Positions 17,110 to 25,477 of a DNA stretch of 64,000 bases are shown piece after piece. Numbering within the stretch: position 1 is the stretch's first letter; each line of letters starts with the position of its first letter. A model generated the notes under the pieces. It searched no databases and was not told the origin of the DNA. It saw only the letters and a list, made by a program, of their open reading frames with translations. This DNA comes from Chitinophagaceae bacterium (lineage in GTDB: Bacteria > Bacteroidota > Bacteroidia > Chitinophagales > Chitinophagaceae), in contig CANLAE010000001.1 of the NCBI GenBank assembly GCA_947488765.1, positions 355,947 to 419,946 of the forward strand, in the 5' to 3' direction. The translations under genes and the position numbers were made by a program.

Positions 17110-17970
17110 TTAAACGATCAGTGCTTTTAAACTCAAATCTAAACTCTTTGCCTGATGTATTAATCCTCCAATACTTATATAATCTACCCCTGTAGCTGCA
17201 TAATCTAGTATAGTGTCTAAATTAATTCCACCGCTTGCTTCTGTTTCAATTCTTTGCTTTATGATTTTAAGCGCTGCTGTAATTTGTTCCGGTGTAAAAT
17301 TATCCAACATAATCCTATCTACTTTATCAAGGCAATTTGTACAAACTTCTTCAACATCATTTAAGTTTCTAGTTTCTACTTCAATCTTTAATTGATAATT
17401 ATTTGAACATACATAGTCAAAAGCTTTATTAACTGCTTGTGTTATTCCGCCTGAGTAATCAATGTGGTTGTCTTTCAACATAATCATATCATACAATCCA
17501 AAGCGATGATTGGTGGCTCCTCCAATAGCAACAGCTTGTTTCTCAAGTAATCTGAAATTGGGTGTTGTTTTTCTAGTGTCTAAAATTTTTGTACGGTAAC
17601 CATTCAGTTTTTGTACATACGTATTTGTTAGTGTTGCAATACCACTCATACGTTGCATACAATTTAATGCAACACGTTCTCCTTTCAGTATGGTATGTAT
17701 TGAAGCATCAATTTCAAAAGCTACTTCACCTTTTTGCATATTATCACCATCACTTTTGTAAGTTGTAAATGTGCAGTTCGGTTCTAATAATTTAAAAATC
17801 ATTTCTGCAATATTCATTCCGGCTAAAATGCCTTCTTGTTTTATTTTTAAAATTGCTTTCCCCTTTTTTTCTATAGGAATACAACTGATTGTGCTGTGAT
17901 CTCCATCACCAATATCTTCATTCAAAGCATTTTTCAGTAAGGCTTTCAGTTGTTCATCAACATTTTTCAT
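17110..17970 (-). CDS. nadC: Nicotinate-nucleotide pyrophosphorylase (carboxylating)
   Basis: The 286-residue enzyme converts quinolinate and PRPP to nicotinate mononucleotide, CO2 and PPi in de novo NAD synthesis. Landmarks are EDIGDGDHST near the N-terminus, LNCMQRMSGIAT with the active-site arginine, LDTRKTTPNFR, GATNHRFGLYDMIMLKDNH with lysine and histidine of the substrate pocket, and IEVETRN with EASGGI of the barrel. Length and order are normal. nadA and nadB are not in the window. A DUF4783 gene lies upstream, separated by a terminator. Confidence 0.95.
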   Translation of the reverse strand: MKNVDEQLKALLKNALNEDIGDGDHSTISCIPIEKKGKAILKIKQEGILAGMNIAEMIFKLLEPNCTFTTYKSDGDNMQKGEVAFEIDASIHTILKGERVALNCMQRMSGIATLTNTYVQKLNGYRTKILDTRKTTPNFRLLEKQAVAIGGATNHRFGLYDMIMLKDNHIDYSGGITQAVNKAFDYVCSNNYQLKIEVETRNLNDVEEVCTNCLDKVDRIMLDNFTPEQITAALKIIKQRIETEASGGINLDTILDYAATGVDYISIGGLIHQAKSLDLSLKALIV

Positions 17971-17991
17971 TGCTTTGACTTTTGTTTATAC

Positions 17992-18021
17992 AAAATAAAA
18001 AGGTTTCCAATTTGGAAACCC
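17992..18021 (-). terminator. Terminator after the DUF4783 gene
   Basis: On the minus strand GGTTTCC (18014-18020) pairs with GGAAACC (18002-18008) around a 5-base loop and is followed by TTTTTATTTTG. It separates the DUF4783 gene from nadC. Confidence 0.75.
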
Positions 18022-18044
18022 GATTCAAAGTTAGTTATCATCTT

Positions 18045-18425
18045 TTAATTTATTCTTACAGAAATTATTTCTTCTTTGCCTCCTTGTTGTTGCAGCATCA
18101 TTGTTATGGTAAATCCTTTTCCGTTGTTTTTTAATTTACCAGCCAGATACATTGTATTTCCAATTTGACGTTGGCTGCTTACTTCAAATCCCTTGATAGC
18201 ATTGTTTGAAAAAAAACTTTTAAATACAGTTGTAGCTTGACTTTTACCCATATGGTTTACTTCTTCTTTCTCGGGTAATTTTATATCTACTGTGCTATCA
18301 AAATAATTGGTAACTTCTCCGGCATTGCCATTTTTTAAAGCATTGATGATAGCATCAGCCCTGCCTTGAAATTTAAAGGCAAATGAAATAAATGCGATAC
18401 AACTTATAAGAAAGATGTTTTTCAT
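18045..18425 (-). CDS. DUF4783-family secreted protein
   Basis: The 126-residue product has a signal peptide (residues 1-about 16, cut near FAFK) and an NTF2-like cone domain with ADAIINALKNGNAGEVTNYFDSTVD and a mixed sheet after it, the pattern of the Bacteroidota DUF4783 family. No catalytic residues are evident. The gene lies just upstream of nadC, an arrangement I recall from other Bacteroidota, but a hairpin terminator sits between them. Function unknown. Confidence 0.75.
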   Translation of the reverse strand: MKNIFLISCIAFISFAFKFQGRADAIINALKNGNAGEVTNYFDSTVDIKLPEKEEVNHMGKSQATTVFKSFFSNNAIKGFEVSSQRQIGNTMYLAGKLKNNGKGFTITMMLQQQGGKEEIISVRIN

Positions 18426-18517
18426 GATTGTATTATTGTGACCTTAAATAGTAAAATTACTGATAAAAGATTATGATCACTTAAAGTTAACTCCTTTTAT
18501 TAAACTTACAAAAAGCT

Positions 18518-18525
18518 TAATTTTA
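18518..18525 (+). promoter_or_regulatory. -7-like box 4 bases before the gpmI start codon
   Basis: TAATTTTA differs from TAnnTTTG only in the last base. It is followed by CTGC and then ATG, which would put transcription start at or next to the start codon. No clear -33 box. Confidence 0.35.
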
Positions 18526-18529
18526 CTGC

Positions 18530-20050
18530 ATGAACAAGAAAGTAATTTTAGTTATTATGGATGGCTGGGGTTTGGGGAAAGTAAAAAATGCCGATGCCAT
18601 TCAGAAAGCAAATGTGCCATTTGTAAATTCATTGTATCATACTTATCCAAACAGCACTTTGGTTACTTGTGGGGAAGCTGTAGGATTGCCAGATGGGCAG
18701 ATGGGCAATAGCGAAGTAGGACATTTGAATTTAGGTGCCGGAAGAGTGGTATATCAAGAACTGCAAAGAATTAATGTTGCTATACGTGATGGGTTTTTTG
18801 CTAAAAATGATGCTCTGTTACAATCTATTCAATACGTAAAGGAAAATAAAAAATCATTGCATTTAATCGGATTAGTTAGCAATGGCGGCGTGCATTCTCA
18901 CATCAATCACTTAAAAGCAATTATTGATGTTTGTAAAGCAAACGGCTTATCAAAAGTATTTATTCATGCCTTTTTAGATGGTAGAGATTGCGATCCTAAA
19001 AGCGGTGCAGTTTTTTTACAGGATTTATCAGCATATACCAAACAACATGTTGGTGCAATTGCAACAGTTACGGGCAGGTATTATGCAATGGACAGAGACA
19101 AGCGCTGGGAAAGGGTTCAACTTGCTTATGATGCAATGGTGCATTCAAAAGGAAATCATACCGATGATGTTGTTAAGGCTATTCAGACTTCTTATGAAAA
19201 TGGAGTTACCGATGAATTTATGATGCCTATTATTAATTCAACTATAAATACAGATGATGCAAAAATAAAAGATGGAGATGCGGTATTGTGTTTCAATTTC
19301 AGAACAGATCGTTGTCGTGAAATTACGCAAGTACTTACACAAGAAAATTATCCTGAGTACAACATGCGTTCTTTGAATTTACATTATACAACAATCACCG
19401 AGTATGATGCTACTTATAAAAACATTCATGTCATGTTTGAGAATGATAACTTAAACAATACTTTGGGTGAGGTGTTGGCTGCAAATCATAAAACTCAAAT
19501 CAGGATTGCAGAAACTGAAAAATATCCGCATGTTACATTCTTTTTTAGTGGTGGTAGAGAAAAAGAATTTGTAGATGAAAAGAGAATTATTGTGCCTTCT
19601 CCAAAAGTTGCAACGTATGATTTAAAGCCCGAAATGAGTGCAGTTGAATTAACAGATTTATTGATTCCTGAAATTGAAAAAGGCACTACCGATTTTATTT
19701 GTTTGAATTATGCAAACGCTGATATGGTAGGGCATACAGGCGTTTTTGATGCTGTTGTAAAAGCTGTTGAAACAGTGGATGCTTGTGTACACAGAGTTGT
19801 AGATGCTGCATTAAAACAAGACTATACTATCTTCTTAACAGCTGATCATGGCAATGCCGATTTTATGTTGAATGAAGATGGAAGTCCAAACACACAGCAC
19901 TCTCTAAATTTAGTTCCATTATTTGTTATTGATAAAGAATGGAAAGGCGAAGTGAAAAGCGGAAAATTGGGCGATATTGCACCAACTATTTTACATACAA
20001 TGGGTTTGCCAATACCCAAAGAAATGACGGGTGTTGTTTTGATAAAATAA
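18530..20050 (+). CDS. gpmI: 2,3-bisphosphoglycerate-independent phosphoglycerate mutase
   Basis: The 506-residue Mn-dependent enzyme interconverts 3- and 2-phosphoglycerate in glycolysis. It shows the alkaline-phosphatase-like metal sites DGWG (D11), the nucleophile S61 in GNSEVGHLNLGAGR, HAFLDGRDCDP, TGRYYAMDRD, NFRTDR, FFFSGGRE, NYANADMVGHTG and TADHGNAD. The length matches the family. The following gene, a heme-binding protein, lies on the same strand about 30 bases downstream. The start codon directly follows a promoter-like box, hinting at a leaderless transcript. Confidence 0.97.
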   Translation: MNKKVILVIMDGWGLGKVKNADAIQKANVPFVNSLYHTYPNSTLVTCGEAVGLPDGQMGNSEVGHLNLGAGRVVYQELQRINVAIRDGFFAKNDALLQSIQYVKENKKSLHLIGLVSNGGVHSHINHLKAIIDVCKANGLSKVFIHAFLDGRDCDPKSGAVFLQDLSAYTKQHVGAIATVTGRYYAMDRDKRWERVQLAYDAMVHSKGNHTDDVVKAIQTSYENGVTDEFMMPIINSTINTDDAKIKDGDAVLCFNFRTDRCREITQVLTQENYPEYNMRSLNLHYTTITEYDATYKNIHVMFENDNLNNTLGEVLAANHKTQIRIAETEKYPHVTFFFSGGREKEFVDEKRIIVPSPKVATYDLKPEMSAVELTDLLIPEIEKGTTDFICLNYANADMVGHTGVFDAVVKAVETVDACVHRVVDAALKQDYTIFLTADHGNADFMLNEDGSPNTQHSLNLVPLFVIDKEWKGEVKSGKLGDIAPTILHTMGLPIPKEMTGVVLIK

Positions 20051-20081
20051 TTTGCAATTACATAAATTAAAAATTATCACC

Positions 20082-20594
20082 TTGAAAAAGACCATCTTTA
20101 AAAAAATACTACTTATTCTATTTATTGTATTAGTAGCTATACAATTTATTCATCCTGCAAAAAATCAATCAACTGAAATGCCTGCAACGCATATTTATAA
20201 TAAGTATGCTACTAGTCAGGATGTTCAGCAAATACTTGCAACTGCTTGTAATGATTGCCATACCAACAATACCAATTATCCGTGGTATGCTTCCATACAG
20301 CCGGTTGATTGGTGGTTGAATGACCATATTAAAGATGGTAAGAAACATTTTAATATGAGTGAATTTGGTGCTTACAGCTTGCGTAAGCAATACCATAAAT
20401 TAGAAGAAGTAGTTGAGCAAATTAAAGAAAAGGAAATGCCTTTAAGTAGTTATACCTGGATACATGGCAATGCAAATTTGAGTGCAGAACAACAAAATAA
20501 AATCATTGGTTGGGCTACTGCAATTATGGATACCATGAAAGCAACATATCCTTTGGATAGTTTAATCAGAAAGAAAAAACCAACGAATAGTTGA
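20082..20594 (+). CDS. Membrane-anchored heme-binding-domain protein (c-type, Haem_bd)
   Basis: About 170 residues: a lysine-rich start with a hydrophobic anchor (about residues 8-24), then a periplasmic domain with the c-type heme motif CNDCH in LATACNDCHTNNTNYPWY and a conserved WWLNDHIKDGKKHFNMSE stretch, with a methionine in KEMPLSSY as a possible sixth ligand. Such proteins are single-heme electron carriers or sensors of unknown partner. No ATG precedes the domain; TTG at 20082 gives a standard anchor, TTG at 20052 is an alternative. It follows gpmI closely. Confidence 0.75.
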   Translation: MKKTIFKKILLILFIVLVAIQFIHPAKNQSTEMPATHIYNKYATSQDVQQILATACNDCHTNNTNYPWYASIQPVDWWLNDHIKDGKKHFNMSEFGAYSLRKQYHKLEEVVEQIKEKEMPLSSYTWIHGNANLSAEQQNKIIGWATAIMDTMKATYPLDSLIRKKKPTNS

Positions 20595-20619
20595 TGCCAA
20601 AGTTTCTTTTTACATTGTT

Positions 20620-20627
20620 TACCTTTG
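20620..20627 (+). promoter_or_regulatory. -7 promoter box TACCTTTG, 4 bases before the engB start codon
   Basis: TACCTTTG matches TAnnTTTG exactly, and CAGC then ATG follow. Transcription would begin near the start codon, giving a leaderless or near-leaderless mRNA. Confidence 0.5.
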
Positions 20628-20631
20628 CAGC

Positions 20632-21243
20632 ATGCAAATAAAAACTGCCGAATACGTAATATCCTCTCCAAGTTTTGATACTTGCCCCGAACCCAATAAG
20701 CCAGAGTATGCTTTTATTGGTAGAAGCAACGTAGGAAAGTCATCGCTGATAAACATGTTAGTGAATCAAAAAAATCTGGCTAAAACATCGGGCACGCCGG
20801 GTAAAACACAATTGATCAATCATTTTATTGTAAATGGAAGTTGGTACTTGGTAGATTTACCGGGTTATGGTTATGCAAAACGAAGCCAAAACGATAGAAA
20901 TCGCTGGCAGCAAATGATTGAGCAATATCTTAGAAAAAGACAAAATCTGATTAATGTTTTTGTGTTGATAGATGCACGACATACGCCTCAAAAAAACGAT
21001 TTAGAATTTATCAATCAATTAGATAAATGGGAAGTTCCTTTTACATTGATATTTACAAAAGCAGATAAAGAAAAACCAACGGTGGTGCTACGAAATGAAA
21101 AATTATTTTTAGATAAAATGCGTGAGACCTGGCAATTTTTGCCTCAGAGTTTTATTACAAGTGCCGAGAAAAAACAAGGCAGGGAAGAAGTGCTGAGTTT
21201 AATTCAAAAATTAAATGAAAAGGCAATTCAGCAATCAAAGTAA
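20632..21243 (+). CDS. engB: Ribosome biogenesis GTPase YihA/YsxC
   Basis: The 203-residue GTPase is the expected length for EngB/YsxC, which assists late 50S subunit assembly. The motifs are G1 GRSNVGKSSL (residues 30-39), switch threonines in KTSGTPGKTQ, G3 DLPGYGYA, G4 TKADK and G5 TSAEKK. The start at 20632 is supported by N-terminal similarity (the conserved Phe/Ile pattern before GRSNVG) and by the promoter box just upstream. No operon partners are evident. Confidence 0.95.
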   Translation: MQIKTAEYVISSPSFDTCPEPNKPEYAFIGRSNVGKSSLINMLVNQKNLAKTSGTPGKTQLINHFIVNGSWYLVDLPGYGYAKRSQNDRNRWQQMIEQYLRKRQNLINVFVLIDARHTPQKNDLEFINQLDKWEVPFTLIFTKADKEKPTVVLRNEKLFLDKMRETWQFLPQSFITSAEKKQGREEVLSLIQKLNEKAIQQSK

Positions 21244-21334
21244 TTTCTTGCACTGCTGATTAAATAATTTTCTGCAATAACTAGAATACCAAACTAAGTT
21301 ACAAATGTTTAATATATATTAAAATATTGTTGTA

Positions 21335-21931
21335 CTACAAATCAGAGATTTGTTGACGCCATGACGTAGTCTGGAGACTACGCCAAGCGGGTGATTTAGA
21401 CTTGGTTTGTAACTCAAAGATGTTTTCAAGTCTTCCATTATTAATTTTAGCTGCCAAGATGAATTTGTCATTAATGGCATTTGTTACAATTTGCCCACTA
21501 AAACTCTTAGATTTCATTAGTAGTGTATTCTCAATGTCTGCATTAACCTGTTCTTCTGAAAGGTTGGTATGAATAGTATAAATATAAGCATCTTCAATTA
21601 TTCCATCTCGAAACTGAAAGTATGCTTTATAAAATGAATGGTTATAACCGGGTATAGTGACATTTTTGTAGGTTTTTAAATCACAGATAAAAACGTCTGT
21701 CTTGCCAGCTTTGAACTTGCGAACATTCTGATTAATTAGATTACTTAAAAGGGTGTCAATCTTTTTTGATTGATGAGGTGATGTACCCACTTGTTTTTGT
21801 TTCAAATAAGCTGTGGCTTGTTGAAAAAGTGCTTCTTCGTTTTGTTGAATACTTTTGTCTACTTTTTTACAGGATGATAGTTGTAAAACAACAACAAGAA
21901 GTAACAGGGCTAGTTTTGAAATGTTTGTCAT
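21335..21931 (-). CDS. Hypothetical lipoprotein with a tail encoded by a palindromic repeat
   Basis: No family recognised. The 198-residue protein has a lipoprotein signal with lipobox LSSC near residue 20, a polar region rich in Gln and Lys, and a mixed alpha/beta domain. The last 20 or so residues (SPAWRSLQTTSWRQQISDL) look unlike the rest: they are translated from two palindromes, at 21365-21382 and 21338-21352, and the stop TAG abuts the second. The natural C-terminus may have been replaced or extended by a REP-like element. The gene is flanked by sizeable non-coding DNA. Confidence 0.6.
   Translation of the reverse strand: MTNISKLALLLLVVVLQLSSCKKVDKSIQQNEEALFQQATAYLKQKQVGTSPHQSKKIDTLLSNLINQNVRKFKAGKTDVFICDLKTYKNVTIPGYNHSFYKAYFQFRDGIIEDAYIYTIHTNLSEEQVNADIENTLLMKSKSFSGQIVTNAINDKFILAAKINNGRLENIFELQTKSKSPAWRSLQTTSWRQQISDL
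21338..21382 (-). repeat. REP-like double palindrome at the 3' end of the lipoprotein gene
   Basis: Two perfect stems lie close together: CGTAGTCT-GG-AGACTACG (21365-21382) and CAAATC-AGA-GATTTG (21338-21352). The pair lies wholly inside the coding frame and ends next to its stop codon. Its sequence differs from the REPs near 54 kb. Confidence 0.55.
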
Positions 21932-22265
21932 GTTATATGATTTTAGTTTTTAATAAGCGGCATTGCTTGCAACTCTAATATTGCCGCAACAAACATTCGC
22001 ATATTCACCCATTTTGGAGTGTATTGTCGCTAGTTGGTAGCGTATATTTATTGGTTGTATAACAAATTTTCTAATCACAATATTATACATTTTATTGATA
22101 TAAATAAAATATAGTTTATTTTTTTTAATGAAGCTTTTTTTATCGCGTTAGGGATTGCAATGAAAAGCCCGTATGGCTTACAGCCAACGGACTTGTAATG
22201 CAAAGCCCGACCCCGCACCACGGGGTAACGCCCTACGATATTTAATTGTTAAGTTGGAGTTGTGG
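21932..22265. other. Intergenic region holding a structured repeat
   Basis: About 334 bases separate the lipoprotein gene start from the thiolase stop codon. The only structured part is the repeat element at 22145-22233. The rest is AT-rich with no frame or convincing promoter that I can support. Confidence 0.6.
22145..22233 (+). repeat. Dispersed structured element, copy A
   Basis: This 89-base element shares its layout with a second copy at 32387-32478. Both begin GYGTTAGGGATTG, contain AAGCCCG twice and GGACTTG once, and end AACRCCC. The ends pair (GCGTT with AACGC), a central hairpin is formed around TGGCT/AGCCA inside AAGCCCG/CGGACTT, and a third stem is ACCCCG/CGGGGT. It lies just downstream of the thiolase stop codon, in antisense orientation to that gene. 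Confidence 0.65.
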
Positions 22266-23441
22266 TTATAAATTTTCAATAATTCCGGCAATACCTTGTC
22301 CGCCGCCCACACAGGCGCTGACCATTCCGTATTTTTTATGGAGACGTTTCATATCATTCAATAATTGTATGGTTAGTTTTGCACCGGTACAACCCAATGG
22401 GTGTCCTAATGCAATTGCACCACCATTGATATTGATGATCTCGTTGTTCAATTTTAATTCTCTGATTACTGCCAATGCCTGTGCTGCAAAAGCTTCATTT
22501 AATTCAATTAAGTCAATATCATTTATAGTCATATTGGCTTGTTTCAAAACCTTGGGAATAGCTGCTACAGGTCCAATACCCATAATACGTGGATGTACTC
22601 CGGCACTTGCACAATTCACCAATCTTCCAATGGGTTGCAGGTTTAATTCTTTGACCATTCTTTCACTCATCACTATCGTGAAAGCCGCACCATCACTCGT
22701 TTGTGAGCTGTTGCCTGCGGTAACACTTCCGCCAACTGCAAAGGCAGCTTTTAATTTTGATAAACCTTCTACTGTTGTATCTGCTCTCAAACCTTCATCG
22801 GTATCAACTACATAATTTCTTAGGGCTTTTTTTCCTTTTTCATTCAAGTAAGTTTCTTCAACAGTAATGGGTAATATGCCCGATTTAAAATAGCCTTCTT
22901 GTATGGCAATTGCTGCTTTTCGATGAGAGTGATAAGCAAATTCATCTTGGTCTGCTCTGTTAATATTAAATTCTTTGGAAACCGCTTCGGCTGTTAATCC
23001 CATGCTCAAATAAAAGTCGGGCTCGTCCTTTGCAATTGCATAAGATGGAACTGTTTTCCAGCCTGCTGTGGGCACTAAACTCATGCTTTCTGTACCTCCT
23101 GCAATTATGCAATCTGCCATGCCGGTACGAATTTTGGCTGTAGCCATTGCAATTGCTTCTAAGCCGCTTGCACAATATCTGTTGATCGTAATTCCGGGTA
23201 CTTCAATACCCAATGCTTTTGCTGCAATGATTTTTCCAAATTGAAGTCCTTGCTCTGCTTCGGGAACTGCATTGCCAACAATCACATCATCAATTCGTTT
23301 ATAATCTAATTGCGGAACGGTTGCCATGATTTCTTTGATTACTTCAACAGCTAAATCATCGGGACGAAAAAAACGAAAGCCACCTTTTTTACTTTTGGCA
23401 ACAGCAGTTCTAAAACCTGCAACTATCAATGCATCTTGCAT
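22266..23441 (-). CDS. Acetyl-CoA C-acyltransferase (thiolase)
   Basis: The 391-residue thiolase cleaves 3-ketoacyl-CoA or condenses two acyl-CoA units. The nucleophile C90 lies in INRYCASGLEAI; NGGAIALGHPLGCTGA carries the active-site histidine; and SACVGGGQGIAG has the second cysteine. It could be the beta-oxidation enzyme (FadA type) or an acetoacetyl-CoA thiolase; the absence of a neighbouring fadB or acyl-CoA dehydrogenase in the window leaves this open. I chose the ATG at 23441 (MQDALIV); the longer frame to 23501 crosses a good promoter. Confidence 0.92.
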   Translation of the reverse strand: MQDALIVAGFRTAVAKSKKGGFRFFRPDDLAVEVIKEIMATVPQLDYKRIDDVIVGNAVPEAEQGLQFGKIIAAKALGIEVPGITINRYCASGLEAIAMATAKIRTGMADCIIAGGTESMSLVPTAGWKTVPSYAIAKDEPDFYLSMGLTAEAVSKEFNINRADQDEFAYHSHRKAAIAIQEGYFKSGILPITVEETYLNEKGKKALRNYVVDTDEGLRADTTVEGLSKLKAAFAVGGSVTAGNSSQTSDGAAFTIVMSERMVKELNLQPIGRLVNCASAGVHPRIMGIGPVAAIPKVLKQANMTINDIDLIELNEAFAAQALAVIRELKLNNEIININGGAIALGHPLGCTGAKLTIQLLNDMKRLHKKYGMVSACVGGGQGIAGIIENL

Positions 23442-23459
23442 AAATATGTATTTAGTACT

Positions 23460-23487
23460 CAAATGTAAATAAAAGTTGTTTATGCAA
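23460..23487 (-). promoter_or_regulatory. Promoter of the thiolase gene: TTG-N17-TACATTTG
   Basis: On the minus strand TTG (23487-23485) is 17 bases from TACATTTG (23467-23460), and the ATG is 18 bases further on. Both boxes fit the Bacteroidota consensus. Confidence 0.55.
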
Positions 23488-23545
23488 CTAAATTTTAACA
23501 ACGAGTTTTTATTGATACTAATTTGAAAATCGGAAAAGGAGCTGA

Positions 23546-25390
23546 TTAATAATCTACCTCAAGTTTCAAACGATCTTTTAATTCTTTTATCATCGGGTAT
23601 TGTTCTGCAATACGCTCAAAACGTTGTCTGCTATTGAGTTTTAAGTGTAAAGGAACTTCCATTTTTTCTTCTGTATCTTCTACTAAAACAGAGAATGAAA
23701 TATTGCGGTTATTGAATGCCGTTTGGATATGGTCGGCAAGTAAAAGTTTTTCTTGTTCTATAAACTTCTGTTGTGTAAGTGCATTTACGGTTATGGTAAA
23801 ATGAATATCATCTACAATAACCAGTTTTGCTATTTTAAAAGTACTAGCCGTACTTAGTTTATCGTTATTGTTTTGCAACAGGGAAAGATAATCGTTCCAA
23901 CATTGTTGCAGTTTTTCAATGTTCAGCAATTCTGCTTCTTTTACCGCTTCTACGGTATATTGATCACCGGCTTTTTCTCTGAGAAGCTCTAATAAATTTT
24001 TCTTTGGACCATTGGATGAAGCAACAACTTTTTTAATGGGTTGAGCAGCCGTATTTACAATGGTTACAGGCTGTTCTGCTACAACTGAAGGACTTATTTC
24101 TGTAGTTGTTGTTGCTTTATTAGCAACAGGTTGTTGTTCTTTTTTTACAGTGGTATCCTGAACATACAACTTCGCTTCTTGTGTGGTAGCATTATTTATT
24201 TGAAAAGATGGGATTGCCTTAAAGCGAACAGCTACCGGTGTATCAATTCGTTTTTTTTTTACTACAGTACCATTTTCGCTGAGGGAAAGATCAATTGCTT
24301 GTTGTAAAAAATTGAGTTTGATTAAAGTTAATTCTACATGCAATTTTTTATTTCGTGCAACTTTGAAATTTATTTCGGCTTCGTTTAAAATATTCAATGC
24401 GCTAATTAAATAACTGGCATTTGCACTTTTTGAAACAGACAAATAGTTGCTTTGCATTCCCTCTACAACATCTAGTAATTGTGACGCTCTTTCATCTTTA
24501 CAAACCAAAATATTTCTAAGAAATTCGGCAAATCCATTTAATACCAAATCTCCTTCAAAGCCTTTTCTATTAATTTCATCATACAACAACATGGATCCTG
24601 CCATATCTTGTTGTTGTAAAGCTTCTAGCAGTTTGAAATAATAATCGTGGTCGAGAATATTAAGGTGCTCTAAAGTATTGGTATAATTCACTTCACCATT
24701 GGTAAAGCTTACAATTTTATCCAAAATGCTCAATGCATCTCTCATGCAACCTTCGCTTTTTTGTGCAATGATTTGCAGCGAAGCTTTATCGGCTTTGATT
24801 GCTTCTTTGTCTACAATTTCCTGTAAATGTTCTACCGTATCGTTGGTGGTAATTCTTTTGAAATCAAAAATTTGACAACGACTTAATATGGTTGGTAAAA
24901 TCTTGTGTTTTTCTGTTGTTGCAAGAATGAAAATGGCATAAGGCGGTGGTTCTTCCAATGTTTTTAGAAATGCATTAAATGCACTTGCGGTAAGCATATG
25001 AACCTCATCAATAATATAAATTTTATATCTTCCGCTGGATGGCTGAACCCTTACAGAGTTAATCACCTCATGCATGTCTTCTACCTTATTATTACTTGCG
25101 CCATCTAATTCAAAAATATTCAGCGAACCGCCATCATTAAAGCTTTTACAACTCGGACAAGTATTACAAGCCTCGCCATCTGATTGTAAATTTTCGCAGT
25201 TGATTGTTTTGGCTAAAATCCTTGCACAGGTTGTTTTTCCAACGCCACGAGGACCGCAAAATAAAAATGCATGTGCAAGTTGATTGTTCTTAATTGCATT
25301 TTTTAATGTAGTACTAATATGAGCTTGCCCCACAACAGTATTGAAAGTTTGTGGGCGATATTTACGGGCGGAAACAACGAATTTGTCCAT
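23546..25390 (-). CDS. dnaX: DNA polymerase III subunit gamma/tau
   Basis: The 614-residue protein is the clamp-loader ATPase of the replisome. The first 370 residues hold the AAA+ core: FCGPRGVGKTTCARILAK (Walker A), a four-cysteine zinc site in CENLQSDGEACNTCPSC, IYIIDEVHML (Walker B) and LATTEKHKILPTILSRCQ (sensor 1 and arginine finger). The rest is a Gln/Thr/Val-rich linker and a tau-like C-terminal part. I see no obvious slippery A-run that would force a gamma product. It stands alone. Confidence 0.95.
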   Translation of the reverse strand: MDKFVVSARKYRPQTFNTVVGQAHISTTLKNAIKNNQLAHAFLFCGPRGVGKTTCARILAKTINCENLQSDGEACNTCPSCKSFNDGGSLNIFELDGASNNKVEDMHEVINSVRVQPSSGRYKIYIIDEVHMLTASAFNAFLKTLEEPPPYAIFILATTEKHKILPTILSRCQIFDFKRITTNDTVEHLQEIVDKEAIKADKASLQIIAQKSEGCMRDALSILDKIVSFTNGEVNYTNTLEHLNILDHDYYFKLLEALQQQDMAGSMLLYDEINRKGFEGDLVLNGFAEFLRNILVCKDERASQLLDVVEGMQSNYLSVSKSANASYLISALNILNEAEINFKVARNKKLHVELTLIKLNFLQQAIDLSLSENGTVVKKKRIDTPVAVRFKAIPSFQINNATTQEAKLYVQDTTVKKEQQPVANKATTTTEISPSVVAEQPVTIVNTAAQPIKKVVASSNGPKKNLLELLREKAGDQYTVEAVKEAELLNIEKLQQCWNDYLSLLQNNNDKLSTASTFKIAKLVIVDDIHFTITVNALTQQKFIEQEKLLLADHIQTAFNNRNISFSVLVEDTEEKMEVPLHLKLNSRQRFERIAEQYPMIKELKDRLKLEVDY

Positions 25391-25477
25391 ACGACGGCAA
25401 TTTAGGAAGATAGAAGATATTTGAACCGAATTCCGGTAGATAAAATTTTAGTTGTTAGTAAATAAAATCGTGCTAGT

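Noticed and set aside
22246..22815. 189-codon open frame on the plus strand opposite the thiolase gene
   Set aside because: It mirrors the thiolase in antisense and has low-complexity, non-protein-like sequence; the thiolase is certain.
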